From NCBI GenBank assembly GCA_021784895.1, contig JAJYHG010000029.1, positions 1-59,263 of the forward strand: DNA of 59,263 nt. The letters run 5' to 3'. The notes below the pieces were generated by a model, which was not told the origin of the DNA, made no database searches, and saw only the letters and a list, made by a program, of their open reading frames with translations. The DNA comes from Actinomycetes bacterium (GTDB lineage: Bacteria > Actinomycetota > Thermoleophilia > Solirubrobacterales > Solirubrobacteraceae). The position numbers were made by a program, and so were the translations under genes. Shown here in pieces: positions 8,433 through 18,919 of this stretch (the first letter of the stretch is position 1; each line of letters opens with the position of its first letter).

Positions 8433-9008
8433 ATGCGGATCCTGGTGATCGACAACTACGACAGCTTCACCTACAACCTCGTCCAGTACCTCGGTGAGCT
8501 GGCGACGCCGGCGCACGAGATCGAGGTCGTCCGCAACGACCACGCCACCGTCGAGCAGCTGCTCCTGCGCGGCTATGACCGCGTGGTCGTCTCACCGGGG
8601 CCGTGCACGCCCAGCGAGGCCGGGATCAGCGTCGAGGCGATGCGCCGCTTCCCGCTGGCGCGCATCCCGGCGCTGGGCGTCTGCCTCGGCCACCAGGCGC
8701 TGGTGCAGGCCTGGGGCGGCCGCGTGATCAGGCACGAGCCGGTGCACGGCAAGACCTCGCGCATCGAGCACGACGGCCGCACAATCTTCACTGGCCTGCC
8801 GCAGGAGCTCGAGGTCGGCCGCTACCACTCGCTGATCGCCGACCCGGATCTGCCCGCGGTGCTCGAGGTGAGCGCCACCGGCGGCGGCGTCGTGATGGCG
8901 GTGCGCCACCGCGAGCTGCCAGCCGAGGGTGTGCAGTTCCACCCCGAGTCGGTGCTCACCGAGCACGGCCACGAGCTGCTCGCGAACTTCGTGGGGGCCG
9001 TCAGGTGA
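8433..9008 (+). CDS. trpG: Anthranilate synthase component II TrpG (glutamine amidotransferase)
   Basis: Class I glutamine amidotransferase that supplies ammonia to TrpE. Seen: oxyanion motif SPGPCTPSEAG, nucleophile C84 in GVCLGHQAL, and H170/E172 in VQFHPESVL, which complete the catalytic triad. 191 residues, normal. A purine-rich GGGAGTGA precedes the ATG. It overlaps trpD by four bases (GTGA). In some organisms the same subunit also serves PabB (folate); no separate pab genes are in the window, so a dual role is possible but unproven. Confidence 0.94.
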   Translation: MRILVIDNYDSFTYNLVQYLGELATPAHEIEVVRNDHATVEQLLLRGYDRVVVSPGPCTPSEAGISVEAMRRFPLARIPALGVCLGHQALVQAWGGRVIRHEPVHGKTSRIEHDGRTIFTGLPQELEVGRYHSLIADPDLPAVLEVSATGGGVVMAVRHRELPAEGVQFHPESVLTEHGHELLANFVGAVR

Positions 9009-10045
9009 GCGAGCTGCTGACACGGGCGATCGACCACCTCGCCGACGGCCAGGATCTCAGCGAGACCGACGCCGCCGAGGCGCTCGCCGAGATCATGGCC
9101 GGCGAGGCCACCGACATCGAGATCGCCGGCTTCCTGATCGCGCTGCGCGTGAAGGGGGAGACGGTCGCCGAGCTGGCCGGCCTGGCGCGCACGATGCGGG
9201 CGCTGGCCGCCTTTGTCCGCACCGAGAGCGCCGATCTGCTCGACACCGCCGGCACCGGCGGCGGCCGCACGACCTTCAACGTCTCCACCACCGCGGCGCT
9301 GATCGCCGCCGCTGCGGGCTGCACGGTCGCCAAGCACGGCAGCCGCTCCTCCACCGGCCTCTCGGGCTCGGCGGACCTGCTCGAGGCGCTCGGCGCGCGC
9401 ATCGATCTCGATCCGGCGGCGGTCGGGCGCTGCATCGATGAGGTCGGCTTCGGCTTCATGTTCGCCCCCCACCATCACCCGGCGAGCGCCCGCGTCGTCA
9501 AGGTGCGCAAGGAGCTGAAGGTCCGCACCACCTTCAACTTCCTGGGACCGCTGACCAACCCCGCAGGTGCCCGCCGCCAGCTGCTCGGCGTGGCCGACAT
9601 GGCCAAGCTGCCAAAGCTCGCCGGGGCGCTGGCGCTGCTCGGAACAGACCACGCGATGGTGGTCTCAAGCGACGACTCCCTGGACGAGCTCAGCGTCTCG
9701 GCCGCCACGCGGGTGATTGAGGTCCGCGGCGAGAGCATCGCCCAGTACACGGTGATCCCGGAGGATCTGGGGCTCACCCGCCACCCCGCCGACGCGGTGC
9801 CAGGGGGAGATCCCGCCCATAACGCCGCCATTGCGCGCGCGATCTTCGCCGGCGAGCCCGGGGCCGCGCGTGACCTGGCGGTCCTCAACGCGGGCGCTGC
9901 GATCTACGTCGGTGGACAGGCGGACACGCTCGGTGAGGGTGTGGCGCTCGCCGGGCAGGCGCTCGACTCAGGGGCCGCCGCCGCCAAGCTCGAGGCGTTC
10001 ATAGCCAGGAGCAGCGCGCTCGCGCCGCCGGAGGCGGGGCGGTGA
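9005..10045 (+). CDS. trpD: Anthranilate phosphoribosyltransferase TrpD
   Basis: Transfers phosphoribosyl from PRPP to anthranilate. The GTG at 9005, overlapping the trpG stop, gives 346 residues as expected; the longer open frame upstream is a shadow of trpG. Seen: the PRPP-binding motif DTAGTGGGRTTFNVST, KHGSRSSTGLSGSADLLEALG, the FMFAPHHHPA segment contacting anthranilate, and NFLGPLTNPA. It is coupled to trpC by a GTGA overlap. Confidence 0.95.
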   Translation: MSELLTRAIDHLADGQDLSETDAAEALAEIMAGEATDIEIAGFLIALRVKGETVAELAGLARTMRALAAFVRTESADLLDTAGTGGGRTTFNVSTTAALIAAAAGCTVAKHGSRSSTGLSGSADLLEALGARIDLDPAAVGRCIDEVGFGFMFAPHHHPASARVVKVRKELKVRTTFNFLGPLTNPAGARRQLLGVADMAKLPKLAGALALLGTDHAMVVSSDDSLDELSVSAATRVIEVRGESIAQYTVIPEDLGLTRHPADAVPGGDPAHNAAIARAIFAGEPGAARDLAVLNAGAAIYVGGQADTLGEGVALAGQALDSGAAAAKLEAFIARSSALAPPEAGR

Positions 10046-10836
10046 ACGTGCTCGAGCAGATCGTCGCCGACACGCGCGCCCGGGTCGCCCGCCGGGCGGC
10101 GGCCGTTCCGCTGGAGGCGCTCATGAGGGCCGGCGAGCAGCGGCGAGCCGGCCATAACGCGATCCGCGACTTCCGCGCCGCGCTGGCGGCGCCAGGGCTG
10201 TCGCTGATCGCCGAGCACAAGCGCAGCTCCCCCTCGGCGGGGCCGATCCGCTCAGACCTGGCGCTGGCGGATGTCGTCTGTGCCTACGAGCGCGCCGGCG
10301 CCCGGGTGCTGTCGGTGCTGACCGAGGAGGGCCGCTTTGGCGGCCGGCTGGATGATCTCGGCGCCGCGCGCGCAGCCAGCAGCCTGCCGGTCCTGCGCAA
10401 GGACTTCATCGTCGAGCCCTACCAGGTCCACGAGGCACTCGCGGCCGGCGCCGACGCGATCCTGCTGATCGTCGCGGCGCTCGAGGCGAGCGCACTGAGG
10501 AGCCTGCACGCGCTCGCATCCGAGCTCGGGCTGAGCGTGCTGGTCGAGGTCCACGACAACGCTGAGCTCGAGACGGTGCACGAGCTCAAAGCCGCGATCG
10601 TCGGCATCAACAACCGCGACCTGACGACGCTCACGGTCGACCCGGAGCGCACCTACGAGCTGCTGCCGGCGGTGCCTGCGGGCGCGCTCACGGTCGCCGA
10701 GTCGGGCTTCCGCGAGCGCGCCGAACTCGAGCGGCTCGAGCGGGCCGGCGTCGATGCGGTGCTCGTCGGCGAGGCGCTGATGCGCTCCCCGGATATAGAG
10801 GCGGCCACCCGCACCCTCGTGGGAGCGGGCGCATGA
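10042..10836 (+). CDS. trpC: Indole-3-glycerol phosphate synthase TrpC
   Basis: Ring-closing decarboxylation of CdRP to indole-3-glycerol phosphate. TIM barrel of 264 residues. Seen: IAEHKRSSPSAGPI (catalytic Lys), LTEEGRFGG, LRKDFIVEPYQV, VEVHDNAELE, GINNRDLTTL and AESGF, with VLVGEALMR at the phosphate site. GTG start overlapping trpD, ATGA overlap with trpF. Confidence 0.95.
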   Translation: MNVLEQIVADTRARVARRAAAVPLEALMRAGEQRRAGHNAIRDFRAALAAPGLSLIAEHKRSSPSAGPIRSDLALADVVCAYERAGARVLSVLTEEGRFGGRLDDLGAARAASSLPVLRKDFIVEPYQVHEALAAGADAILLIVAALEASALRSLHALASELGLSVLVEVHDNAELETVHELKAAIVGINNRDLTTLTVDPERTYELLPAVPAGALTVAESGFRERAELERLERAGVDAVLVGEALMRSPDIEAATRTLVGAGA

Positions 10837-11515
10837 GGCCGGTGAAGGTCAAGTTCTGCGGCATCACCCGCGAGCAGGACGCCGAGCTGGCGGTGTCGCT
10901 CGATGCCTGGGCGGTCGGCCTCAACATGTGGCCCGGATCTCCGCGCGCGGTCCCGCTGGACCGCGCTGCGGACCTGGCCGGCGCCCTCAAGCGTCGCACC
11001 GAGGTCGTGGGCGTGTTCGTGAACCCGACCCTGGATGAGCTGACCGAGACCGCCGATGCCGTGGGCTTCACGATCCTCCAGCTCCACGGCCAGGAGGGGC
11101 CGCAGTTCTGCATCGAAGCGGCGCGGCGGACCGGCTGCCGGGTGATCAAGGCGGCGCGCGTGCGCAGCCGTGCCGACATCCAGGCGCTCGCCGCCTACCA
11201 CACCGACTTTCACCTGCTCGACAGCTTCCGGCCCGGGATGCCGGGGGGCACGGGCGAGGTCTTCAACTGGGAGCTCGCGGCCAGCCACCGCCACACGCCG
11301 CTGATCCTGAGCGGCGGGCTCACGCCCGACAACGTCGGCTCAGCGATCGCTGCGGTGAGGCCGTTTGCGGTCGACGTGGCCAGCGGGATCGAGTCCGCGC
11401 CGGGGCGCAAGGACCACGAGCGCATGCGCGCCTTCGCCGCCGCCGTGCTCGCCACTACAGCCGCCACCGTGACCGCCACCGGTGTTCCTGGCGCCAGCCC
11501 CGGATCGGAGGCGGC

Positions 11516-11519
<4 letters not shown>
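10833..11519 (+). CDS. trpF: Phosphoribosylanthranilate isomerase TrpF
   Basis: Amadori rearrangement of PRA to CdRP. Seen: the N-terminal KVKFCGITR with the catalytic Cys at residue 9, NMWPGSPR (variant of the usual F-P-x-SPR), QLHGQE and [14 protein letters not shown] with the phosphate-binding [14 protein letters not shown]. The C-terminal 20 or so residues are an Ala/Thr-rich tail beyond the barrel. It overlaps trpC and trpB by four bases each. Confidence 0.94.
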
Positions 11520-12684
<1,165 letters not shown>

Positions 12685-12688
<4 letters not shown>

Positions 12689-13500
12689 GCGGGCCTGGGG
12701 AGGCGAGCGGCAGCGAGCGGATCGCGGCGGCGTTCACAGCGGCGCGGGCAGACGGAGGCCGCGCGGCGCTGATGCCCTACCTGATGGCCGGCTATCCCGA
12801 CCTGGATACCTCGCGTGAGATCGCCCGCGCCTACGTCGAGGGTGGCGCCGACCTGATCGAGCTCGGGATCCCCTTCTCAGACCCGCTGGCCGACGGTCCC
12901 GTGATCCATGCCGCTGACGTTGCGGCGCTGGCTGCCGGCGCCACCGTGACCGACGCCCTGGGCGTGGTGCGCGCGGTCGATGACGGCGTGCCGGTGGTGA
13001 TCATGTGCTACGCCAACCTGATCCTGGCCCGCGGGCTTGAGCGCTTCGCCGACCTGCTCGCGGACGTGGGCGCTAGCGGCCTGATCGTGCCCGACCTGCC
13101 GCTCGAGGAGGCACCCGCGACGCGGGCGGCGCTCGACGCCCGCGGGCTGGCGCTGGTGCCGCTGGCTGCGCCCACCACGCCCGATCAGCGCCTGGCCCGG
13201 ATCGGCGCGAGCGCACGCGGCTTCGTCTACACGGTGTCGGTCACGGGCACGACCGGCGAGCGCGACGCCAACGACGAGACGCTGCCCGAGATGCTGCGAC
13301 GCGTGCGAGCCCACACGGACCTGCCGGTGGCGGCTGGCTTTGGCATCGGCACACCCGCCCAGGCCGCCGCCGCGGCGCGGGCCGGCGCCGACGGGGTGAT
13401 CATCGGCAGCAGGCTCGTGCGCGCCGCCGGCGAGACGGCCTCCCCGTCCCGGGCGCTGCGCGCGCTGGTTGGCGAGTTTGCGGCGGCGCTGGCGTCGTGA
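12685..13500 (+). CDS. trpA: Tryptophan synthase alpha chain TrpA
   Basis: Cleaves indole-3-glycerol phosphate and passes indole through the tunnel to TrpB. Seen: the catalytic acids E59 and D70 in [31 protein letters not shown], the SVTGTTGER loop and the phosphate-binding GFGIGTPAQ. 271 residues. It ends the trp run; a separate -10 hexamer follows before the next small gene. Confidence 0.95.
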
Positions 13501-13522
13501 CGCCGGCCGCCCGCCACTCGGA

Positions 13523-13528
13523 TAGCAT
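13523..13528 (+). promoter_or_regulatory. -10 hexamer TAGCAT of the small membrane protein
   Basis: TAGCAT sits 10 bases before the ATG at 13539 and 23 bases after the trpA stop, matching the TAnnnT/short-leader pattern of this genome. Confidence 0.45.
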
Positions 13529-13538
13529 TGTCAGCGCG

Positions 13539-13703
13539 ATGGAACTCGTGGTCACTGCAACCTTCGGCTTGGTCGTCTGGATCGTGATCTGGAGCCTGGG
13601 CACCGTCTCCGGCTTCGACGCGGCCATCATCGGGATCGTCCTGGTCCTGGTGGTGACGGCCCTGCGCAACGTAGTGCCGTACCTGAGCCGGAAAGACAAG
13701 TAG
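13539..13703 (+). CDS. Small two-helix membrane protein, unknown function
   Basis: 54 residues starting MELVVTATFG. Two hydrophobic stretches (about 3-20 and 27-44) separated by a Gly/Ser turn, ending in a basic SRKDK tail, predict a helical hairpin in the membrane with a cytoplasmic C terminus. ATG 13539 is chosen because it follows TAGCAT by 10 bases; a GTG at 13497 overlapping the trpA stop would add 14 polar residues. The stop TAG shares its last base with the following GTG. The function is unknown; I do not recognise a family. Confidence 0.6.
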   Translation: MELVVTATFGLVVWIVIWSLGTVSGFDAAIIGIVLVLVVTALRNVVPYLSRKDK

Positions 13704-14875
13704 TGCGAATGCGGTCCCGGGCGCTGGCCGGTGCGGGCGCAGCCTGCCTGGCCGCACTGGCCGTGGCCGGGTGCGGCGCGAGCTCGAGCTCCTCTGCCAG
13801 CACCGCTGTGTCGGTCACGGGCCACACCCTCACGATCTTCATCAGCGAGCCGGCAGACATCGCCCGCGACCCGGCGGCGCTCGACGTCGTCCATGCCGAG
13901 CAGCTCGCCTTTGCGGCTGACCGCCACGAGGTCAAGGACTTCGCGCTCGCGCTCCAGCCGACATTCGGCAAGGCGCTGTCATACAACGCCCGGCTGGCGA
14001 TCACCGACCCGACCACGATCGCCTACCTGGGCGAGATTGCCCCCGGCACCTCCGACCAGACGGTCGGGATCACCAACGCGCTCGACCTGCTGCAGGTCAG
14101 CCCGACCGACAACGCGATCGAGCTCGGCAGCCGCACGCCGGCCGTGGCGGGCGCCCCGCAGAGCCTGTTCGAATCCTTTGGCACCTACGGCCGCACGTTC
14201 GCGCGGGTCGTCCCCAGCGGCGCCGAGGAGGCCCGCGCCGACGTCGCCGAAATGAAGGCGATGGGCGTCTCCCACCTCTATGTCGCGAGCGACTCGAGCG
14301 ACTACGGCCGTGCCATGGCCGACGCCGTCAGCGCCGCCGCGCGCGCCGCGGGGATCACCGTCGGCGGCCCGCTCGCCTCCGCGCAGGCGGTTTTCTACGG
14401 CGTCCAGAGCCCAGCCACCGCCGCTCACTTCTTCAACCGCGCCGCCACCCTGGCGCCGCACGCCAAACTGTTCGGGCCCTCCTCGCTGAACTTCGGCAAC
14501 TTCGTGCCGCTGCTCTCGGCAGCGGCTGCCAGTCGTCTCTACGTCTCGATCCCCGGCTACCTGCCCAAGGATCTGCCGGCTGCTGGCCGGGCCTTCGCCG
14601 CCGCTTTCCGGATCGCCTACGGCCACACCCCCAACACCGAGGCGATCTTCGGCTACGCGGCCATGTCGGCGCTGATTCATGTGATTGCCGCCGAGGGCCG
14701 CAACGCCAACGACCGCACCGCCGTCGTCAAGGAGTTCCTCAGCCTGCACAAGCTGCCCTCGGTGCTCGGCAGCTACTCGCTCAACAGCGCCGGCAACACC
14801 AACCTGGACGCGTTCGTGTTCGCGCACGTCCGCGCGGGCCGGCTCGTGCCCTTCCTGGCGGCGCCAACCGGCTGA
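13703..14875 (+). CDS. Lipoprotein, type 1 periplasmic-binding fold (Leu/Ile/Val-binding-like)
   Basis: 390 residues with a lipoprotein signal: Arg-rich start, an Ala-rich hydrophobic core and lipobox LAVAGC followed by a Ser-rich linker. The mature part resembles branched-chain amino acid or amide substrate-binding proteins: TIAYLGEIAPGTSDQTVGITNALDLLQVSPTD in two halves, then HLYVASDSSDYGRAMADAV, as in the lobe-crossing region. No permease or ATPase genes follow; a paralogue does. It starts with GTG overlapping the previous stop by one base. It may be a sensor or a subunit of a transporter encoded elsewhere. Ligand unknown. Confidence 0.75.
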   Translation: MRMRSRALAGAGAACLAALAVAGCGASSSSSASTAVSVTGHTLTIFISEPADIARDPAALDVVHAEQLAFAADRHEVKDFALALQPTFGKALSYNARLAITDPTTIAYLGEIAPGTSDQTVGITNALDLLQVSPTDNAIELGSRTPAVAGAPQSLFESFGTYGRTFARVVPSGAEEARADVAEMKAMGVSHLYVASDSSDYGRAMADAVSAAARAAGITVGGPLASAQAVFYGVQSPATAAHFFNRAATLAPHAKLFGPSSLNFGNFVPLLSAAAASRLYVSIPGYLPKDLPAAGRAFAAAFRIAYGHTPNTEAIFGYAAMSALIHVIAAEGRNANDRTAVVKEFLSLHKLPSVLGSYSLNSAGNTNLDAFVFAHVRAGRLVPFLAAPTG

Positions 14876-14884
14876 GCGTGTGCC

Positions 14885-16204
14885 GTGGGTTCTGCGGCGA
14901 GACGAGGCGTCGCGCTCGTGGCCCGTGGCGGGCTGGGGCTGCTGTGCACGCTCGCGGTCGCAGCGTGCGCGGCCCAGCATCCGGCCCGGCCGGCAACGCC
15001 GCTTGCAGCTGGGCACGCCAGGCGGCGAGCCAGAAACCCCACGGTTCAGATCTACTCGAGCCTGCCGCTGAGCGGCTCTGAGCGCGGCGCCTCACTCGAG
15101 CTCGAGCAGGGCATCAGGCTCGCGCTCGCCAGGGCCGGGAATCGTGCCGGGCGCTTCCGCGTCCGCTACCGGGCGCTATCGGACGCGAGCGCGCGGACCC
15201 ACGGCTGGAACCCCGCCGCCACCGTGGCCAACGCCGTGGCGGCCGCGCGCAATCCGCAGACGGTCGCCTACATCGGCGAGCTCGACTCCGGCGCCACCGA
15301 GCTCTCGCTGCCGATCCTCAACCAGGCCGGGATCGTGGAGCTGACGCCCGGCAGCGGCTATGCCGGCCTGACCGACAAGGTCGCGGGCGTCACCCCCACG
15401 GGCGAGCCCGGCGTCTACTACCCACACGGCCGCCCAACGCTGCTGCGCCTGATCCCCGACGACATCGTGGAGGCGGCCGCAGCGGTCTACTGGCTCAAGC
15501 ACGACACCGGCTGCAGCCATCTGGCGGCGGCGTCGTTCGGCGGCGTCGGTGCCAGCGCCATGGTCGCGGCGATCGCGCAGACGGCCAAGCTCTACGGCCT
15601 CGCCTTCCAGGCCACCGCACCACCCGGCGTTGACACCAAGACCTACCTCGACTACACGGTGGCGCTGCGCGACCATGGCGTGAACTGCTTCGTGCTCACC
15701 GGCCATGTCACTCGCGCCGCCGTCGCCTTCACCAACATGCTGAACGCGCAGCTGCCGGTCGGCTCCGTGGTCATCGGGACCAGCCGCATGTGCAACCCAG
15801 CGTGGACTGACCAGGCCCGCGGCGGTGTCTCGACCAAGGTCGCGGATGCGCTCTACTGCACCACGCCGCTGCGGCCCGTGAGTGACTACCTGGGCGGCGC
15901 GAGCTTTGCCCGGATCTACCTGGCCGCTCATGGCCGGCAGCCGAGCGCCTATGCCTACTACGGCTACCTGGCGACCAGGCTCGTGCTCGCGGCGGTCGCC
16001 CCCGCCAGCCTCCACGCCGACATCCGCAAGCAGGTGCTCACCAACCTCGTCGACAACTACGCCTCGAACGAGCTCGAGACCTATGGCTTCGACAGCACCG
16101 ACGGGCAGGTTTCCTCGACCGCCTACGGCCTGGACAAGGTCGTGGCCGGGCGACCCACGCCGTACAAGACGATCACGCCCCCGTCGCTCTTGCTCGAGTC
16201 CTAG
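14885..16204 (+). CDS. Lipoprotein, type 1 periplasmic-binding fold, paralogue of the preceding gene
   Basis: 439 residues. Signal peptide with lipobox-like LAVAAC, then an Arg/Pro linker and a two-lobed binding fold: VQIYSSLPLSGSERG at the start of lobe 1 (typical of receptor-type ligand-binding proteins), AYIGELDSGATELSLPILNQAGI (parallel to AYLGEIAPGTSDQTVGI in the neighbour) and LAAASFGGVGASAMVAAIA in lobe 2. The C-terminal part keeps YAYYGYLATRLVL. The shared motif places the two genes as diverged tandem duplicates. GTG start nine bases after the upstream stop. Ligand unknown. Confidence 0.75.
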   Translation: MGSAARRGVALVARGGLGLLCTLAVAACAAQHPARPATPLAAGHARRRARNPTVQIYSSLPLSGSERGASLELEQGIRLALARAGNRAGRFRVRYRALSDASARTHGWNPAATVANAVAAARNPQTVAYIGELDSGATELSLPILNQAGIVELTPGSGYAGLTDKVAGVTPTGEPGVYYPHGRPTLLRLIPDDIVEAAAAVYWLKHDTGCSHLAAASFGGVGASAMVAAIAQTAKLYGLAFQATAPPGVDTKTYLDYTVALRDHGVNCFVLTGHVTRAAVAFTNMLNAQLPVGSVVIGTSRMCNPAWTDQARGGVSTKVADALYCTTPLRPVSDYLGGASFARIYLAAHGRQPSAYAYYGYLATRLVLAAVAPASLHADIRKQVLTNLVDNYASNELETYGFDSTDGQVSSTAYGLDKVVAGRPTPYKTITPPSLLLES

Positions 16205-16210
16205 GGCAGC

Positions 16211-16216
16211 TAGCCT
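16211..16216 (+). promoter_or_regulatory. -10 hexamer TAGCCT of polA
   Basis: TAGCCT ends 9 bases before the polA ATG, the same spacing as hisIE, predicting a leaderless or near-leaderless transcript. Confidence 0.5.
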
Positions 16217-16225
16217 GAGGTCGCG

Positions 16226-18901
16226 ATGGCCACCACCGCCAACCGCACGCCGGCAGCCGGCGAGCTCTTGCTGATCGACGGCAACAGCCTCGCCTACCGG
16301 GCCTTCTTCGCCTTGCCGGAGTCGATCGCCACCTCCACCGGGATGCCGACCAACGCGATCTTCGGCCTGGCGTCGATGCTCGTCAAGGTCCTGACCGAGT
16401 ATGGCCAGCGCCCGACGGTCGTGGTCTGGGACGGCGGCTACACCGGCCGCAAGGAGCTCTACCCCGAGTACAAGGCGCAGCGCTCGAGCCGCCCCGACCT
16501 GCTGCGCGAGCAGTGGCCGCACTTCGAGCCGCTGATCGAGGCCTTTGGCTACCGCAACCTGCGCGTCGAGGGCTTCGAGGCCGACGACGTGATCGCCTCG
16601 CTCGCCGCGCTGGCCAAGCACGCTGGGCCGGACGGCGAGCCGCTTCGGGTGACGATCCTGACCGGTGACCGCGACGCCTTCCAGCTGGTCGATGAGACCA
16701 CGCGGATCATGGCCCCGGGGCGCGGCATCACCGACACCCGGATCTACGACACCCAGGCGGTGATCGAGCGCTACGGCATCGCACCGGCGCTCGTGCCCGA
16801 CTTCATCGGCCTCAAGGGCGACACCTCCGACAACATCCCCGGCGTGCCCGGGATCGGCGACAAGACCGCCGCCGAACTGCTGCAGCGCTTCGGCTCGCTC
16901 GAGCACGTGCTCGCCTCGGTCGGCGAGATCTCGGGCGCCAAGCGCAAGCAGAACCTCACCGCCCACGCACAGGACGCCAGGCTCTCCAAGGCGCTCGCGA
17001 CCGCCAAGCGCGACATCCCGATCGAGCTCGACCTGGGTGCGCTCCTGGCCCAGGAGCCAGACCGCTCGAAGCTGCGCGACACCTTCCGCGAGTTTGAGCT
17101 GCGCGACCCGCTGCGGCGCCTTGAAGAGTTCCTCGGCTCGGCGCAGGCAGCCGCGCCCGCACCGCCCTCCACTGCCGCCGCGGCCGCTGCTGCGGCGGCA
17201 GTGCCACAGCGCACCGTCACCGTCGCCGGACTCGCGCAGCTGCCTGCTGAGGTTGAGCTGGGCCTGGCGCTGCGGCCACCGGCCACGCCTGAGGGGGCGC
17301 TCTTCGGCGAGGAGCGGGAGTGGCACTTCGGTCTGGCCGTCAGCGGGCAAGCGGGCCCGCTGACGGGGGCAAAGGCAGCGGGCTCCGAGCCGGCCGAGGT
17401 ACTGACCGGCGTCTGTGCCGATCCAGCCGAGGTCGTCGCCGCGCTCGGTCAGCGCCCCGTCGTGGTCCACGATGCCAAGGCGCTCGGCAGGGTGCCAGCC
17501 CGCCTGGCGCACGACACGCTGATCGCCGCCTACCTGCTCGAGCCGGCGCGGCGCGCGTACCCATTCCGCGAGCTCACCGATGAGCGCGGCTTCGGCGTGG
17601 CCACCGAGGAGCCCGCGGCGGCCGACGCGATCCTGCTGCTGGCGCTCGCCGGCTGGCAACGGCGCGAGCTCGCCGACCGCGGCCTGACCGCGCTGATGGA
17701 TGAGGTCGAGTTGCCGCTGGTCGGGATCCTGAGGGCGATGGAGCTCGCGGGCCTGCGGCTCGACACCGACCGGCTCGCAGCGATCTCCGCCCGGGTCCGG
17801 GCGCAGGCCGGCGCGATCGAGCAGGAGATCTACGCCCTCGCGGGCGAGGAGTTCATGCTCGGCTCACCACGCCAGCTCGAGGAGATCCTGTTCGTCAAGC
17901 TCGGCCTCTCGCGCAAGCGCCGCGGCAAGACCGGCTACAGCACCGACGCGCGCGTGCTGCAGGCGATCCGCGATGAGCACCCGATCGTGGCCAAGATCGA
18001 GCGCTGGCGCGAGCTGACCAAGCTCGCCCAGACCTACCTCGATGCGCTGCCGCAGCTGACCGACCCCGGCGGTCGCGTGCACACCACCTTCAACCAGACG
18101 GCGGCGGCCACCGGCCGGCTCTCCTCCAACAGCCCCAACCTGCAGAACATCCCGATCCGCACGCCGCTCGGCCGCGAGATCAGGGCCTGTTTCGTCGCGG
18201 AGCCGGGCAACCTGCTGGTGAGCGCCGACTACTCGCAGGTTGAGCTGCGCCTGCTCGCGCAGATCGCGGGCGAGGAGGCGCTCAAGGAGATCTTCCGCCG
18301 CGGCGAGGACGTCCACACCGCCACCGCGATGCGCGTGTTCGGGGTCGGGGCCGAGGAGATCGATCCTGGTATGCGGTCAAAGGCCAAGATGGTCAACTAC
18401 GGGATTGTCTACGGGCTCTCGGCCTACGGCATGGCCGACCGGCTGGACATCCCGCAGGCGGAGGCCGATGAGTTCATCCAGCGCTACCTGGACGGCTTTC
18501 CGGCAGTGAAGAGCTTCATCGAGCAGACGATCGCGCAGGGCACCGAGCAGGGCTACGTCTCGAGCCTCTTCGGCCGCCGCCGGCAGGTCCCGGAGCTGCG
18601 CGCGCGCAACTGGGAGATGCGCAAGCAGGGTGAGCGCTTCGCCGTCAACATGGTCATCCAGGGCACCGCCGCCGACATCATGAAGGTGGCGATGGTTCGC
18701 GCGTATCGGCGGCTCGAGGCTGACGGCCTGCGCACCCGGCTCGTGCTGCAGATCCACGACGAGCTGCTGTTCGAGGGGCCGGCCGATGAGGCCGAGGCGG
18801 TGCGGGCGCTCGCGATCGCCGAGATGGAGGGCGCCTATGAGATGGATCCGCCGCTGGCGGTCGAGGCCGGCGTCGGCCCCGACTGGCTCTCTGCCAAGTA
18901 G
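16226..18901 (+). CDS. polA: DNA polymerase I PolA (5'-3' exonuclease and polymerase)
   Basis: Repair and Okazaki-fragment processing polymerase, 891 residues. The 5'-3' exonuclease domain spans about 1-295 (LLIDGNSLAYRAFFALP, FEADDVIASLA, GDRDAFQLV, GLKGDTSDNIPGVPGIGDKTA). After an Ala/Pro linker comes a middle domain (about 325-480) in the place of the 3'-5' exonuclease. The first DxE metal motif is not recognisable there, so proofreading is probably lost, as in Taq and mycobacterial PolA. Polymerase motifs are intact: TGRLSSNSPNLQNIP, motif A DYSQVELRLLAQ, O-helix RSKAKMVNYGIVYG, and motif C QIHDELLFE. ATG 16226 follows a -10 hexamer. Confidence 0.95.
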   Translation: MATTANRTPAAGELLLIDGNSLAYRAFFALPESIATSTGMPTNAIFGLASMLVKVLTEYGQRPTVVVWDGGYTGRKELYPEYKAQRSSRPDLLREQWPHFEPLIEAFGYRNLRVEGFEADDVIASLAALAKHAGPDGEPLRVTILTGDRDAFQLVDETTRIMAPGRGITDTRIYDTQAVIERYGIAPALVPDFIGLKGDTSDNIPGVPGIGDKTAAELLQRFGSLEHVLASVGEISGAKRKQNLTAHAQDARLSKALATAKRDIPIELDLGALLAQEPDRSKLRDTFREFELRDPLRRLEEFLGSAQAAAPAPPSTAAAAAAAAAVPQRTVTVAGLAQLPAEVELGLALRPPATPEGALFGEEREWHFGLAVSGQAGPLTGAKAAGSEPAEVLTGVCADPAEVVAALGQRPVVVHDAKALGRVPARLAHDTLIAAYLLEPARRAYPFRELTDERGFGVATEEPAAADAILLLALAGWQRRELADRGLTALMDEVELPLVGILRAMELAGLRLDTDRLAAISARVRAQAGAIEQEIYALAGEEFMLGSPRQLEEILFVKLGLSRKRRGKTGYSTDARVLQAIRDEHPIVAKIERWRELTKLAQTYLDALPQLTDPGGRVHTTFNQTAAATGRLSSNSPNLQNIPIRTPLGREIRACFVAEPGNLLVSADYSQVELRLLAQIAGEEALKEIFRRGEDVHTATAMRVFGVGAEEIDPGMRSKAKMVNYGIVYGLSAYGMADRLDIPQAEADEFIQRYLDGFPAVKSFIEQTIAQGTEQGYVSSLFGRRRQVPELRARNWEMRKQGERFAVNMVIQGTAADIMKVAMVRAYRRLEADGLRTRLVLQIHDELLFEGPADEAEAVRALAIAEMEGAYEMDPPLAVEAGVGPDWLSAK

Positions 18902-18919
18902 CCTCGCTGCGCCTGGGGC

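Noticed and set aside
15176-17659. 827-codon minus-strand open frame over the second lipoprotein and polA
   Set aside because: Shadow of third-position GC; spans two genuine plus-strand genes and shows no domain.
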